Assembly: GCF_030294985.1 (NCBI RefSeq)
Contig: NZ_AP024718.1
Span: 186,001-250,000, forward strand
DNA from: Methylomarinovum tepidoasis
GTDB taxonomy: Bacteria > Pseudomonadota > Gammaproteobacteria > Methylococcales > Methylothermaceae
Length of the DNA stretch: 64,000 nucleotides
Direction: 5' to 3'
How positions within the stretch are numbered: the first letter of the stretch is position 1; each line of letters begins with the position of its first letter. Both the position numbers and the translations under genes were made by a program. Of the stretch, positions 26,452-36,767 are shown piece after piece. Below the pieces are notes generated by a model. That model saw only the letters and a program-made list of their open reading frames with translations, was not told the origin of the DNA and ran no database searches.

Positions 26452-27597
26452 CTAGTGCATCCGCTTCAACCGCACCGGTCCCACGTCCAGGATTTCGGAA
26501 TCCGCCTCGGGGGTTGCCAACAGCGGCAGCGGCGCGTAAACGGCCGGGTCCTCCGGCCCCTCTACTTTCAGGATGCCCCAAGCGCCGCGGTCGATACGGC
26601 TGAGGGCGTGGTCCACCAACACGTAGTCGCCCGGTACGTCCAGGTGCAGTTCCACCATCGAAGCCCCGCCAGCGGGAATCAACGTGGTCTGGACGTTGCG
26701 CAGGACCGGTTCGGTGGCGGCCTCGGGCCACACCTTGCTGAAAATCTCGCCGATGATGTGGAACGAGGAAATCTTCGCCACCCCGCCGTTGCCCAGGAAG
26801 ATGCGGATCCTCTCTCCCACTTTGGCTTTGAGCGGATGCGCCACCAGGGCCCCGACCCGGCCATTGAAGATGATGTACTCGGGCCGTTCCTCGAACATCT
26901 TGCGGCCGTCGAAGGGCTGGAACCCCTTCGCCCCGATGACCCCCTTGGTGTACAGCTCGCCCTGCATCACGTAGAACTCATGGTCCACCGGCGGCAGCCC
27001 CCCTTCCGGTTCCACCAGGATCAGGCCGTACATGCCGTTTGCGATATGGGTGGGCGGATTGCCGGCGGCGCAGTGATAGACGTACAACCCGGGATTGAGG
27101 GCCTTGAAACGAAAGCCTTTGGTTTCCCCCGGCTTCACCTTGGTCAGCACCGCACCACCCCCCGGGCCCGTGACGGCATGGAGGTCGATGTTATGCGCGT
27201 GGCTGCTGCTTTTGTCGTTGCGCAGGGTCAGTTCGACGGTATCTCCCACCCGCACACGGATGAAGGGACCGGGAACAGTGTCGTTGAAGGTCCAGTAGTG
27301 GAAGCGGATGCCAGGAGCGATTTCCGAAACGACCTCCCGCGCCACCAGATCGACCCTGACGGTCTTGGGTGGACGATCACCCACCGGAGGCGGCAGGTCG
27401 TCCGGGCGCCTGGCGACGTCGGCGACGGTTTCGTAATCCTCGGGGTGGATGGCCTTGTGGAGATGGAAACTGTCGCCGGGGCCGAAAGTGACCAGTTCCT
27501 CCCCGCCATGCGGCGCCCCCATGTCCCCGTGACCAGTGCCGGCCCACGCGCTTCCCGCCAACAGCCACCCCAAAAGCAAACCGATCGTCTTTGTCAT
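26452..27597 (-). CDS. nirK: Copper-containing nitrite reductase, class II type
   Basis: This periplasmic trimeric enzyme reduces nitrite to nitric oxide. The 381 residues start with a signal peptide (GLLLGWLLAGSAWA). Type 1 copper ligands are H135, C176, H184 and M189, with the C-to-H spacing of class II enzymes (HCAAGNPPTHIANGMYG). Type 2 ligands are H140, H175 and H330. Catalytic D138 and H280 (SFHIIGEIF) are present, so it should be active. Ribosome-binding site AGGAGG precedes ATG 27597. A small palindrome AACCT-AAG-AGGTT lies 18-30 bases upstream of the ATG. No norB or other denitrification gene is in the window. Confidence 0.95.
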   Translation of the reverse strand: MTKTIGLLLGWLLAGSAWAGTGHGDMGAPHGGEELVTFGPGDSFHLHKAIHPEDYETVADVARRPDDLPPPVGDRPPKTVRVDLVAREVVSEIAPGIRFHYWTFNDTVPGPFIRVRVGDTVELTLRNDKSSSHAHNIDLHAVTGPGGGAVLTKVKPGETKGFRFKALNPGLYVYHCAAGNPPTHIANGMYGLILVEPEGGLPPVDHEFYVMQGELYTKGVIGAKGFQPFDGRKMFEERPEYIIFNGRVGALVAHPLKAKVGERIRIFLGNGGVAKISSFHIIGEIFSKVWPEAATEPVLRNVQTTLIPAGGASMVELHLDVPGDYVLVDHALSRIDRGAWGILKVEGPEDPAVYAPLPLLATPEADSEILDVGPVRLKRMH

Positions 27598-27683
27598 GTT
27601 CTTTTCCTCCTCTGCAACCTAAGAGGTTTCAATTTAGCACCGCCGCAAAGGAAACGGCATGACCTCGATCAAACGAACCACCA

Positions 27684-29729
27684 TCAATCACAAGTTCTGA
27701 AGGGCTCCCGACACAACAGCCTCTCGAATTCGGCGGCCGGCTGGGGACGGCTGAAACGGAATCCCTGGACGCTGTCACACCCCAGACGGCAGAGAAACTG
27801 CAGCTGGGCCTCGGTTTCCACCCCCTCGGCCACCACCTGCAGGCCGAACACCTGTCCCAGCTCGATCACCGCCTTGACGATGGCCTCGTCGTTGGGATCG
27901 CCGGGCACGTCGCGCACGAAACTGCGGTCCACCTTGAGCATGGAAACCGGCAGCTGCTTGAGATAGGCCAGGCTGGAGTAGCCGGTCCCGAAATCGTCGA
28001 TGGCGAAGTTCACCCCCAGACTCCGGAGCCATTGCAGGGTCGCCATGATTTCGTCGGTGTGCTGCAGCAGGACCGATTCGGTCAACTCCAGCTCCAGCCA
28101 GCGGGGATCGATCCCGGTGTCGGCCAGCACGCGGACGATACGGTCGCGGAAATCCGGGCGGCGGAAATCCATCGCCGACAGGTTGACCGCCACCGGAATC
28201 TCCCCCAACCCCCGGCGCTGCCATTCAAGGTTTTGGCGACAGACCTCCTCCAGTACCCACTGGTCGATGGGGACGATCAGACCGATCTCCTCCGCCAGCG
28301 GGATGAAATCCCCTGGAGAAATCCAGCCGTCCTCGGGATGGCGCCAGCGCAGCAGCGCCTCGGCGCCGCAGATGCGGCCGTCGGCAAGACGGACCCGGGG
28401 TTGATACCAGAGCTCGAACTCCCCCTGTTCCAGCGCCTGCCGCAGACGGTTTTCCAGCCGCAGGCGGGCCCGCACCCGGGCGTTCATCGCCGGGGTGAAG
28501 AAGCGATAGGTGTCACGCCCGGCTTCCTTGGCATGGTACATGGCGACGTCGGCGTGCTTGACCAGGGTGTCGATGTCCCCGCCGTCATCCGGATACAGCG
28601 CCACACCGATGCTGAAAGAAGCCCGCACCTGCTGGCCCTGTAGCGCGATGGGCTCGGCCAGGGCGGTCTGGATCTTTTCGATGACCGAAACGATATGATC
28701 CAATCGGCGAACATGAGGCAGGACGATGGCGAACTCGTCGCCCCCCTGGCGGCTGACCGTGTCGTCTTCCCGCAAACAGTTCCGCAGGCGGCGGGCGATC
28801 TCCTGCAGAAAGCGGTCGCCGACCCCGTGGCCGAGAGAATCGTTGACGTGTTTGAAATTGTCCAGGTCCAGATAGAGCAGCGCCACCTGCCGGCCTTCCC
28901 GGTGGGCCTCGCCGATCGCCTGCTGCAGCCGGTCGCGGAGCAGCACCCGGTTGGGGAGCAGGGTCAGAGGGTCGTGATAGGCGAGGAATTCGACCTGGGC
29001 GTAGGCGTCCTTCAGGGAGCTGATGTCGGTGAAGATGGCGACGAAGTTCTGAACCTGACCCTGTTCGTCGTGGATCACGCTGATCGACAGCCATTCGTGG
29101 TATTCCCGCCCATCCTTGCGACGGTTGATGATCTCTCCTTCCCAGTGGCCGGTGGTCTTGAGCGCCCGCCACATCTGCTGGTAGAAGGCACGATCGTGGC
29201 GGCCCGAGGACAGGAAACGGGGATTGCGCCCCAGCACCTCTTTGGCGCCGTAGCCGGTGATGCGGGTGAAGGCCGGGTTGACGGCGACGATGCGGTTGTC
29301 GCGGTCGGTGATCAGGATCGCCTCGTTGCTGTGTTCGAACAGTTCGCCGTAAAGCCGTAGCTTGTTTTCCCGCTCCCGGGCCGTGGACAGGTCCACCACC
29401 TGAACCACGAAATGCGAAACGCTGCCGTCGGGGTGACGCACCGCCGCCACCGCCACCCGAACCTCGATCAAATGCCCCTGCTTGTGGCGGTAACGCTTTT
29501 CGTAGATCGCCGTGTCCATTTCCCCCCTGTGGACAGCATCCAGAAACCGGCGCGTGATGGCCTGGTCTTCCTCGGGGGTGACGTCGTAGACGTCCATCTG
29601 CAGCAACTCGCGCTCCTCGTAGCCCAGCATCCGGCAATAGGCAGGATTGGCCGCCAGCCAGCGCCCCTCGGGCGACCCCAAAGCCAGACCGTGCGGGGCG
29701 TGTTCGAAAATCCAGTCCACCTCTTTCAT
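27684..29729 (-). CDS. PAS-PAS-GGDEF-EAL cyclic-di-GMP protein
   Basis: The 681-residue cytoplasmic protein has two PAS domains (about 1-115 and 125-240), a diguanylate cyclase domain with an intact [10 protein letters not shown] site, and a phosphodiesterase domain with intact [16 protein letters not shown] and [10 protein letters not shown] motifs. Both active sites look competent, so net activity on c-di-GMP is unknown. No membrane segment is seen. ATG 29729 begins the first PAS domain; an in-frame start 16 codons upstream exists and neither has a strong ribosome-binding site. It lies upstream of nirK on the same strand with an 86-base gap. Confidence 0.9.
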   Translation of the reverse strand: MKEVDWIFEHAPHGLALGSPEGRWLAANPAYCRMLGYEERELLQMDVYDVTPEEDQAITRRFLDAVHRGEMDTAIYEKRYRHKQGHLIEVRVAVAAVRHPDGSVSHFVVQVVDLSTARERENKLRLYGELFEHSNEAILITDRDNRIVAVNPAFTRITGYGAKEVLGRNPRFLSSGRHDRAFYQQMWRALKTTGHWEGEIINRRKDGREYHEWLSISVIHDEQGQVQNFVAIFTDISSLKDAYAQVEFLAYHDPLTLLPNRVLLRDRLQQAIGEAHREGRQVALLYLDLDNFKHVNDSLGHGVGDRFLQEIARRLRNCLREDDTVSRQGGDEFAIVLPHVRRLDHIVSVIEKIQTALAEPIALQGQQVRASFSIGVALYPDDGGDIDTLVKHADVAMYHAKEAGRDTYRFFTPAMNARVRARLRLENRLRQALEQGEFELWYQPRVRLADGRICGAEALLRWRHPEDGWISPGDFIPLAEEIGLIVPIDQWVLEEVCRQNLEWQRRGLGEIPVAVNLSAMDFRRPDFRDRIVRVLADTGIDPRWLELELTESVLLQHTDEIMATLQWLRSLGVNFAIDDFGTGYSSLAYLKQLPVSMLKVDRSFVRDVPGDPNDEAIVKAVIELGQVFGLQVVAEGVETEAQLQFLCRLGCDSVQGFRFSRPQPAAEFERLLCREPFRTCD

Positions 29730-29834
29730 CGGAACTTGCGTCTCGCCATGTACACCCCCAAAAACAAAACAGACCACAATGTGTCAGCAGTTATGATTTT
29801 AGCCGGATAGACAAGTTCATCAGGATAGTGCTCT

Positions 29835-30581
29835 ATGCCGAAACGATCCGACAGACGCAGCCTGAGCGATTTCCTTTTCGAAACCCGCGCCGAGGAATGG
29901 CAGGCGCTGGGTTTCTATGCCCGTTTCGAGCAGGTGGTGGCGGTCACCGTCACCGTCATCATCTCGGTGGTGATCGTCTTCGCCCTGCTGGCGCTGGTTC
30001 GCGAAGTGGTCGCCGGCCTCGTCTTCGGAGGGCTGGAGCCGCTGAATCAGGAGGCGCTCAAACGCCTGTTCGGTATGATCATGACGGTGCTGATCGCGAT
30101 GGAGTTCAAGCATTCCATCATCAAGGTCGCCGGGCGCCGGGAGAGCATCATCCGGGTACGGACGGTGGTGCTCATCGCCCTGATGGCCCTGGCGCGGAAG
30201 TTCATCATTCTGGATGCGGAAAAGATGTCCGCCGCCACCCTGGCGGCCCTGTCGCTCGCCCTGCTGGCCTTAAGCGTCGCCTACTGGCTGATCCGGGAAC
30301 AAGACCTGCGCCTGGCTCAAAGGTCCTCGGGCAAGTCCCGGGGCCGGACCCGCTCCAGGAACCGCCCCTTCCCGGGTCCAAGATCCGCCCACCCCCCGGA
30401 AACCGCCAGCCGCAGCAAAGCGGCGGTGGGAAGCAGCTTCTTCCCCGGCAACGCCAGCGGCCCGCACAAGGCAAGCGCCAGTTCCTCCAGACCGGGATTG
30501 TGGCCCACCACCAACACCCTGCGGGCGGTTTCCAGGCAGGACCGCAGCACCGCCAGCAAATCCGACACCGAAGCCTCGTAG
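29835..30581 (+). CDS. psiE: PsiE-family membrane protein with an antisense-overlapping tail
   Basis: The first 160 residues are a PsiE (phosphate-starvation-inducible E) domain with four membrane helices (VVAVTVTVIISVVIVFALLA, ALKRLFGMIMTVLIAMEFKHS, VRTVVLIALMALARKFII, ATLAALSLALLALSVAYWLI). Function of the family is unknown. From about residue 162 to 248 the frame runs across the 3' half of sixA on the other strand. It becomes serine- and arginine-rich, and this tail may be no more than read-out of antisense sequence. No earlier stop exists in this frame. Confidence 0.75.
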   Translation: MPKRSDRRSLSDFLFETRAEEWQALGFYARFEQVVAVTVTVIISVVIVFALLALVREVVAGLVFGGLEPLNQEALKRLFGMIMTVLIAMEFKHSIIKVAGRRESIIRVRTVVLIALMALARKFIILDAEKMSAATLAALSLALLALSVAYWLIREQDLRLAQRSSGKSRGRTRSRNRPFPGPRSAHPPETASRSKAAVGSSFFPGNASGPHKASASSSRPGLWPTTNTLRAVSRQDRSTASKSDTEAS

Positions 30582-30835
30582 AGGCGGGGCTCCCAGCGAA
30601 TCACGCCGGGATCAATCCCCAGCTCCCAGCAGACCGCCTCGGCGGTCTGGCGCGCGCGGCGGGCCGGGGAGGCGAGAATCCGGTCCGGGATCCATCCCTG
30701 GCGCCGCATCCACCGCCCCATGCGCGGCGCATCCCGCTCGCCGCGGCGGTTCAGGGGGCGCTCGAAATCACCGGGCGCGTCCGTATCCCAGGCGGACTTG
30801 GCATGGCGCAGCAGCCAAAGCTCACGTATCGGCAT
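30317..30835 (-). CDS. sixA: SixA-type phosphohistidine phosphatase
   Basis: The 172-residue histidine-phosphatase-superfamily enzyme has RHAKSAWD (catalytic RH at 10-11) and the second catalytic histidine in VVGHNPGLEEL. SixA removes phosphate from histidine of phosphotransfer proteins. It follows atpG with a 14-base overlap and shares its last 265 bases antisense with psiE. Both domains are convincing, so the overlap is real at the DNA level. Confidence 0.9.
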   Translation of the reverse strand: MPIRELWLLRHAKSAWDTDAPGDFERPLNRRGERDAPRMGRWMRRQGWIPDRILASPARRARQTAEAVCWELGIDPGVIRWEPRLYEASVSDLLAVLRSCLETARRVLVVGHNPGLEELALALCGPLALPGKKLLPTAALLRLAVSGGWADLGPGKGRFLERVRPRDLPEDL

Positions 30836-31700
30836 CGCGCTTCTCCGTTTGCAACAGGGCTTCGAAGCCGGCTACCACTTCCAGCAACTCGGCGGTGATC
30901 TGTTCCTGGCGCTGTTGCTGATAGGCGCTTTGCAGCCGTTCCAAATGCCGGCGGATGTTCCTTTCCGCCTGCTGCATGGCCAGCAGCCGCAGCCCGTGCT
31001 CACCGGCTAGCGATTCGGCGCAGGCGCGGTACAGGGATACGAACAAATACTGGCGCACCAGGCCGCCCAGCAGAACCGATACCGGCGCCGAGAAGGCCGG
31101 CAGGGACCGCCCCGGCCAGGGATGGCGGCCCAGATGGCGGAAAAAACTTTCCTCCAAAGGCAAAAGGCGCAGCTGCACCGGTACTGGACGCCCCCGACCA
31201 CGGGGGCGCTGGTGAAACAGGTCCACCGTCGTCACCCCCTCCCGGTGCCAGGACTCGATCTTCTCCAGGATCTGGCGCACCGTGGCGGTGATAGCCGCGA
31301 CCGAGCCCGGCACGAAAAAACACTCTTCCACGGCGATCCCCCGCGCCTCCAGGGCGCTCTCCGCCCGGGCGCCCACCACCAGGATACGGGCCTCCCCCGC
31401 CAGGGCCGCCTCGGCGAACGCCACCAGGTTTTCATTGAAGCGGCCACACAGCCCCTGGTCCGAGCCGAAGACCAGCGCCGCCCGTCTGCCCTCCCGGTAG
31501 CGCCAGCGCGGCAGCCCACCGCGGCGGATGAGGCCACTCAATCCCAGCTCCACAGTATGGGCATAGTGCGACAGGGCTGCCGCCGCCTGCTCGTACTGGT
31601 GAATGCTCACCGCCGCCAGCACCTTCATGGTACGAACGATGTCCGCCAGACGGCTGCCGACCTCGATGGCCCGCTGCAAAGTTTCCAAAGTCTGCGTCAC
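30822..31700 (-). CDS. atpG: N-ATPase gamma subunit
   Basis: The 292-residue rotor-shaft subunit links the c-ring to the alpha3-beta3 head. The N-terminal coiled-coil helix (TLQRAIEVGSRLADIVRTMKVLAAVSIHQYEQA) and the segment LVFGSDQGLCGRFNENL are typical. GTG 31700 is chosen, because the family starts a few residues before this helix; an ATG 26 codons upstream gives an unrelated extension. It is separated from atpA by an oppositely oriented chemoreceptor gene, and has its own candidate promoter. Confidence 0.88.
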   Translation of the reverse strand: MTQTLETLQRAIEVGSRLADIVRTMKVLAAVSIHQYEQAAAALSHYAHTVELGLSGLIRRGGLPRWRYREGRRAALVFGSDQGLCGRFNENLVAFAEAALAGEARILVVGARAESALEARGIAVEECFFVPGSVAAITATVRQILEKIESWHREGVTTVDLFHQRPRGRGRPVPVQLRLLPLEESFFRHLGRHPWPGRSLPAFSAPVSVLLGGLVRQYLFVSLYRACAESLAGEHGLRLLAMQQAERNIRRHLERLQSAYQQQRQEQITAELLEVVAGFEALLQTEKRDADT

Positions 31701-31746
31701 TTTTTCGTCCGGCCGGAGGCAAAAATTCCAGAATGGGCTAAGGTTA

Positions 31747-31775
31747 ATTTGAGAGCCATCACAAAAACCTGTCAA
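31747..31775 (-). promoter_or_regulatory. Candidate promoter of atpG
   Basis: On the minus strand TTGACA (perfect -35), a 17-base spacer and TCAAAT (4 of 6) lie 46 bases before the GTG start. A private promoter is what the split operon would require. Confidence 0.5.
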
Positions 31776-31801
31776 CAAAAATCGATAGTCCGGAGAGTCT
31801 C

Positions 31802-33541
31802 ATGTTTCTCAAGCAGTCCATCGGCATACGCCTGTTTAAGATCGTGTTTGCCGCCTTCGTGCTCGTCGCCTGCCTGCTGCTGGTCCTGTACTGGCAGCAG
31901 CAGCGCCGGGCCGCGATCGCCCAACAGGTGGACGCGGCCCGCAAGGTGGTGACGATGGCCGAATCGGTGCGCCACCGGGTCAGCCGCCTGTGGGACCTGG
32001 AAGTCATCACCCCGGAGAAATTGCGCGAATTCGACGCCATCGCCAACCCCCAGGAACGCCGCCGGAAAATCCTGGCCACGGTGCCGGTGGTGGTGGCCTG
32101 GAAGGTGATCCAGGACAAGGTCGCCAGGGAAGGATTCGAACTGCGCACCCCCCGGCCCAACGCCCGCAACCCGAAAAACGAACCTACCCCGCTGGAACGC
32201 CAGGCGTTGGAATACTTCGCCAGCCATCCCAATGCCGACGAATATGTGGTGTTCGACGACGAAGCCAACGCCGTACGCTATTTCCGACCGGTCCGGCTGG
32301 AACAGCAGTGCATGATCTGCCACGGCGACCCGGCCACCTCCCAAGCGTTGTGGGGCCGCAGCGACGGTCGTGACATTCTCGGCTATCCCATGGACGGCAA
32401 GCGCCCCGGCGATCTACACGGCAGCTTCGAAATCGTCGCCTCCCTGGACGAGGCGATGGCCGCGGTGCGCAACAACATGCTCAAGGCGGGTCTAGGCATG
32501 ACGCTGGCCATCGGCCTGTTCGGCTGGGTTTTCTACCGCCTCACCCAGCACATGATCAGCCGTCCCCTGCAGGCCATGGGCGATCAGCTCCAGGCCATCG
32601 GCGACGGCGATCTGACGGTGCAGCTGGACGTCAACAGCGAAGACGAAGTCGGCGCCATGGCCCGCCACATCAACGCCTTCTCCAGCCGCATCCGCCAGCT
32701 GGTCAACGATCTTCAGGCCACCATCTCCCACCTGAACCGGGCCGCCGGCGAAATGGCGGGGATCGCCCAGGAAACCGAGGCCAAGGCGGAGAAACAGCAC
32801 CGAAACACCGAGCACACCACCGCCTCCATCCAGGAGCTGAGCGCTTCGATCCAGGAGGTGGCCCAGACCACCTCGGAGGCGGAAGCCCGCGCCCGGGAAA
32901 CCGATGCCGAAGCCAAGCAGGGCCACGAGGTGGTCACCGCCGCCACCGGGCAGATCCGGGCGTTGGCCGGGGAGATCGACCAAGTCACCGAGGAGCTCCA
33001 CAAGCTGGAGGCGGACAGCAAGAACATCGGCGAGGTGCTGGAAATCATCCGCGGCATCGCCGACCAGACCAACCTGCTGGCCCTCAACGCCGCCATCGAG
33101 GCCGCCCGCGCCGGCGAGCAAGGCCGCGGTTTCGCGGTGGTGGCCGAGGAGGTCCGCACCCTGGCCAGCCGCACCCAGGAGTCCACCGCCCAGATCCAGG
33201 AAACCATCGACGAGCTGCGCAACCGGGCCCGCTCGGCGGTGGAGATGATCGAGCACAGCCGCGAAAGCGCCCACCAGGGCGCCGAGCGTACCGAAGCGGT
33301 GGACGAGGCCCTGAGCAACATCATCGCCATGGTGGAAGCCACCGGGGCGCTCAACACCCAGATCGCCACCACCATCGAACAGCAGAGCGCGGTGAGCGAG
33401 ACCATCAACCGGAGCGTGGACGAAATCAACCAAGGCAGCCTCGAGGTCTGTCAGAAAATGGAGGAAACCCTGCAGGCCACCGAGCAACTGCGGCAGACCG
33501 CCGCCCGTCTGGAGGAGGCCGTCAACCGCTTCCGGACCTGA
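31802..33541 (+). CDS. Methyl-accepting chemotaxis protein with periplasmic c-type heme domain
   Basis: The 579-residue chemoreceptor has TM1 at about 11-30 and a periplasmic Tll0287-like (DUF3365) sensor domain to about 227. The sensor contains one CMICH heme-attachment motif (170-174). TM2 is at about 228-247, followed by a HAMP domain and a signalling domain with the hairpin tip [37 protein letters not shown]. Heme sensors of this type respond to redox potential or gas ligands. The gene lies between atpA and atpG of the N-ATPase on the opposite strand, and its 3' end overlaps the 3' end of atpA by 20 bases. The ribosome-binding site is CGGAGAG. Confidence 0.9.
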   Translation: MFLKQSIGIRLFKIVFAAFVLVACLLLVLYWQQQRRAAIAQQVDAARKVVTMAESVRHRVSRLWDLEVITPEKLREFDAIANPQERRRKILATVPVVVAWKVIQDKVAREGFELRTPRPNARNPKNEPTPLERQALEYFASHPNADEYVVFDDEANAVRYFRPVRLEQQCMICHGDPATSQALWGRSDGRDILGYPMDGKRPGDLHGSFEIVASLDEAMAAVRNNMLKAGLGMTLAIGLFGWVFYRLTQHMISRPLQAMGDQLQAIGDGDLTVQLDVNSEDEVGAMARHINAFSSRIRQLVNDLQATISHLNRAAGEMAGIAQETEAKAEKQHRNTEHTTASIQELSASIQEVAQTTSEAEARARETDAEAKQGHEVVTAATGQIRALAGEIDQVTEELHKLEADSKNIGEVLEIIRGIADQTNLLALNAAIEAARAGEQGRGFAVVAEEVRTLASRTQESTAQIQETIDELRNRARSAVEMIEHSRESAHQGAERTEAVDEALSNIIAMVEATGALNTQIATTIEQQSAVSETINRSVDEINQGSLEVCQKMEETLQATEQLRQTAARLEEAVNRFRT

Positions 33542-35036
33542 GCGGTGCGATCGCCTGCTGCGCCAGCTGCAACAGATGCTGGCGCAGCCCTTCCGTCAGC
33601 GGCTCGCCGGCCTCGATGCGGCGGGCCGTTTCCTTCTGCGCCTGGACGGCGGCGCGAATGCGACGCTCGGCCGGCCGCGCCGCCTCCAGGGGCAAATCGT
33701 CGAACAACCCGGCATTGAGCGCCAGCAGCACCGTCAGCTGTTCCAGCGGCGTCAGCAGGTCGCCCTCCTCCTGTTTGAGAATCTCCCGCACCCGCCGCCC
33801 CCGCTCGATGGCCAGGCGGGTGCGTTCGTCCAGCCGGGTGCCGAAGCGGGCGAAGGTTTCCAGTTCCTCGTACTGGGCGTAGGCCAGCTTCAGCTCGCCC
33901 ACCACGGCCCGGTAGGCCGGCAGCTGGGCCTTGCCCCCCACCCGCGACACCGAGCGGCCCACGTCCACCGCCGGCAGTTCGCCGCGCTGGAACTTCTGCG
34001 GTGACAGGTAAAGCTGGCCGTCGGTGATGGAGATCAGGTTGGTGGGAATGTAGGCGGAAAGGTTCTGGGCCTGGGTTTCGGCGATGGGCAGGGCGGTGAG
34101 GCTGCCGCCGTCCTTGAGATGGGTGGCCCGTTCCAGCAGGCGGGCGTGGAGGTAGAACACGTCGCCGGGATAGGCCTCCCGCCCCGGCGGCCGCCGCAGC
34201 AGCAGCGACAGCGCCCGGTAGGCGTCGGCGTGGCGGCTGAGGTCGTCGTAGATCACCAGCACGTCGCGGCCCTGGGCCATGAACCACTCGCCGATGGCGG
34301 TGGCGGCGTAGGGAGCCAGGTATTGCAGCCCGGAGGGGGTCTCACCGCCGGCGTTGACCACCACGCAGTATTTCATCGCGTCCCGCTCCCGCAGCCGGGC
34401 GATGGCGCGGGCCACCGTCTGGGCCCGCTGGCCGATGGCGCAGTAGATGCAGATGACGTCCTGGTCGTGCTGATTGAGCAGGGTATCCAGGGCGAGGGTG
34501 GTCTTGCCGGTCTGGCGATCGCCGAGGATCAGCTCGCGCTGGCCGCGGCCGATGGGAACGAGGGCGTCGATCACCTTGATGCCGGTCAGCAGCGGCGCCG
34601 TCACCGGCGCCCGGGCCAGGATCGGCGGCGCCTCGCGCTCCACCGGCCAGCGTTCGCCGGCCTCGAGGGGGCGGCCGTCGTCCAGGGGCCTTCCCAGGGG
34701 ATCGAGTACTCGTCCCAGCACCCGGGGCCCGACCGGCACATCCAGCACCCGGCCGCTGCGGCGCACCGGCATCCCGGCCTGAACCGCGGTTTCCGGATCC
34801 AGCAGCACCACCCCGACCGCGGCGGGATCGAGGTCGAAGGCTACCCCGGCGGCGCTGCGGCCGCAATGCACCACCTCCATCGCCTTGACGCCGGGCAGCC
34901 CCTGGACCTGGGCCACGCCGAGCTCGATGTGCCGCAGCCAGCCGATCTCCTCAGGCTCAAGCCGGAACCGGAAGGCCTCGATCTGCGCCCGCAGCCGGTC
35001 ACCGTGCTGGCGCAGCAGCTCCCGCAGTTCGCTCAT
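33522..35036 (-). CDS. atpA: N-ATPase alpha subunit
   Basis: This 504-residue non-catalytic nucleotide-binding subunit of the F1 head has P-loop [16 protein letters not shown] and the segment [17 protein letters not shown] 35036 overlaps the end of atpF by four bases; an upstream in-frame ATG would lie within atpF. Its 3' end overlaps that of the convergent chemoreceptor gene by 20 bases, so the operon is broken before atpG. Confidence 0.95.
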   Translation of the reverse strand: MSELRELLRQHGDRLRAQIEAFRFRLEPEEIGWLRHIELGVAQVQGLPGVKAMEVVHCGRSAAGVAFDLDPAAVGVVLLDPETAVQAGMPVRRSGRVLDVPVGPRVLGRVLDPLGRPLDDGRPLEAGERWPVEREAPPILARAPVTAPLLTGIKVIDALVPIGRGQRELILGDRQTGKTTLALDTLLNQHDQDVICIYCAIGQRAQTVARAIARLRERDAMKYCVVVNAGGETPSGLQYLAPYAATAIGEWFMAQGRDVLVIYDDLSRHADAYRALSLLLRRPPGREAYPGDVFYLHARLLERATHLKDGGSLTALPIAETQAQNLSAYIPTNLISITDGQLYLSPQKFQRGELPAVDVGRSVSRVGGKAQLPAYRAVVGELKLAYAQYEELETFARFGTRLDERTRLAIERGRRVREILKQEEGDLLTPLEQLTVLLALNAGLFDDLPLEAARPAERRIRAAVQAQKETARRIEAGEPLTEGLRQHLLQLAQQAIAPLRSGSG

Positions 35037-35788
35037 GACGGCAACGTTTGCAAAAAGCGCTGCAGTTCGGCCTCCAGCTGCTCCAGCCAGGCCGCGAGAT
35101 TCCAGGACCACACGCGTTCCCCGGCTTCCAGGGCGATGCCCAGGATCAGCGCCTCACGCTCGACGAACCGCACCTGGACATCGGGGTTGAAACGCCGCAA
35201 CGCGGTTTCGATGCGGCGGCGCAGGTCCGCATCCAGGGGCTGGGCCGTGGCGACGGTCCACTGGCGGGAGCCGGACTCGGTCAGCAGGCGTTGCAGCTCC
35301 GGCGAGGTTTCCAGCCGTTCCAGGAACGTCTCCACCAGGCAGGCTTCCAGACGACGGCCGGCCAGCTCCGCAAAGGCCTTGCGTCCCAGGGCGATGAGCT
35401 GCTCCCCCAGCAACCGCTCGAGATCGCGGGCCAGCTGCTGCTGCTCCCGCGCCAGCGCCTCGAGCCACTGGCGCCGCTTTGCCTCCACTTCCAGGCGGGC
35501 CTGATCGAGCAGTGCCTGGCGCTCGCGTTCGGCTTCCTGCCTGGCCTGCTCCAGCAGCTGCCGGCTCTGCTGCTCCACTTCCTCGAGACGGTGGCGGTAG
35601 GTGGCGATGAGGCGCTCGGCCTGGGCCTTGAGGTGACGGGCCTCCTGCAACTGGCGTTCGATGTGGGCCTGACGCGCGGCCATGGCGGTGACGATGGGGC
35701 GATAGAGGAAACGCTTGAGCAGCGCGGCGAGGACGAGAAAGTTGACGATCTGAGCGACGACCGTCAGCCAGTCCACCTGCATCCTCAA
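35033..35788 (-). CDS. atpF: N-ATPase subunit b (extended)
   Basis: The 251 residues begin with one membrane helix ([23 protein letters not shown]), then a long charged coiled coil forming the peripheral stalk. The C-terminal part (about 165-250) is longer than in classic b subunits. It may take over the role of delta, which is absent, as is usual in N-ATPases. It overlaps atpE and atpA by four bases each. Confidence 0.9.
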   Translation of the reverse strand: MRMQVDWLTVVAQIVNFLVLAALLKRFLYRPIVTAMAARQAHIERQLQEARHLKAQAERLIATYRHRLEEVEQQSRQLLEQARQEAERERQALLDQARLEVEAKRRQWLEALAREQQQLARDLERLLGEQLIALGRKAFAELAGRRLEACLVETFLERLETSPELQRLLTESGSRQWTVATAQPLDADLRRRIETALRRFNPDVQVRFVEREALILGIALEAGERVWSWNLAAWLEQLEAELQRFLQTLPS

Positions 35789-36060
35789 GGCCCGGTGGAC
35801 AGGAAGTGATCCCAGTAGGGATTGGCGAACAGCAGGATCATGCTGATGACGAAGCAGTAGATGGCGGTGGACTCCACCATCGCCAGACCCACGAACAGGG
35901 TCCGGGTGATGGTGTTGGCCTCGTCCGGCTGCTGGGCGATGGCGAGCAGGGCCTGGGCCACCGCCCGCCCCTCCCCCAGTGCCGGCCCGATGGCCCCCAG
36001 GCCCATGGTGAGCCCGGCGGTGAAGATGGAAACCATGGCGATCAGCGTTTCGGCGTTCAA
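35785..36060 (-). CDS. atpE: N-ATPase c-ring subunit with Na+-type ligands
   Basis: This 91-residue, two-helix proteolipid forms the rotor ring. The start is TTG 36060, preceded by GGAGG at 7 bases; an ATG start is only found well inside helix 1. The ion site has two carboxylates: E30 in PALGEGRA of helix 1 and E63 in MVESTAIY of helix 2, followed by S64-T65. The P-x3-E plus E-S/T pattern is the one reported for Na+-binding N-ATPases, so sodium coupling is likely although untested. Confidence 0.9.
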   Translation of the reverse strand: MNAETLIAMVSIFTAGLTMGLGAIGPALGEGRAVAQALLAIAQQPDEANTITRTLFVGLAMVESTAIYCFVISMILLFANPYWDHFLSTGP

Positions 36061-36767
36061 GGCGATTCCTCCCGTGTTCGCAGCCGGGCCAGGCGTTCCT
36101 GCTGCACCCGGCAGCCCGAAGCGATATAGACCAGGGCCAGAATAGCGAAAATGTAGGCCTGAATGAAGCCGGTCAGCAGCCCCAGAAGCTGCATCACCAC
36201 CGGAAAGAAGAACGGCACCAGGGTGATCAGCACCGCCCCGATCACCGCCCCGCTCATGAGGTTGCCGTACAGGCGCACCGCCAGGGCCAGGGTGCGGGAG
36301 AACTCGCCGATGACGTTGAAGGGCAGCATCAGCGGATGAGGTTCCAGGTACTGGCGCAGATAGGCCTTCAGCCCCACCTCGCGAATCCCGAACCAGGGCA
36401 CGGCGACGAACACGCACAGGGCCAGGGCGGTGGTGGTGGACAGGGAGGCGGTGGGCGGCAGGTAACCGGGCACCGGCGCCAGCAGATTCGACAGGGCGAT
36501 GAACAGAAACAGGGTGCCGACGAACCACAGATACCGGTCCGGGTCCTGATGGGTCACCTCCCGGATCTGGTTGCGGATCACCTCCACCAGCGCCTCCAGG
36601 AAATTCTGCCAGCGCCCGGGCCGGAGCGTCGGACGGATGCGGCGGGTCGCCAGCCACGATCCTGTCACCAACAGCACCATCACCCCCCAGGTGTAGAGGA
36701 GGGTGGCGCTCAATTTGAAAGGGCCGTACTGCCAGAAGACGATTTGATCAGGATTGAATGGCATCAT
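36057..36767 (-). CDS. atpB: N-ATPase subunit a
   Basis: The 236-residue stator channel subunit has five or six membrane helices. The essential arginine of the a subunit is R165 in LAVRLYGNLMSG. ATG 36767 is chosen, because the upstream residues of the open frame lie inside atpR. It overlaps atpR by 20 bases and atpE by four. Confidence 0.92.
   Translation of the reverse strand: MMPFNPDQIVFWQYGPFKLSATLLYTWGVMVLLVTGSWLATRRIRPTLRPGRWQNFLEALVEVIRNQIREVTHQDPDRYLWFVGTLFLFIALSNLLAPVPGYLPPTASLSTTTALALCVFVAVPWFGIREVGLKAYLRQYLEPHPLMLPFNVIGEFSRTLALAVRLYGNLMSGAVIGAVLITLVPFFFPVVMQLLGLLTGFIQAYIFAILALVYIASGCRVQQERLARLRTREESP

Noticed and set aside
27616-27628. AACCT-AAG-AGGTT palindrome in the nirK leader as an NO-regulator site
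   Set aside because: It matches no known NsrR, FNR or NnrR consensus well enough and overlaps the region just before the ribosome-binding site.
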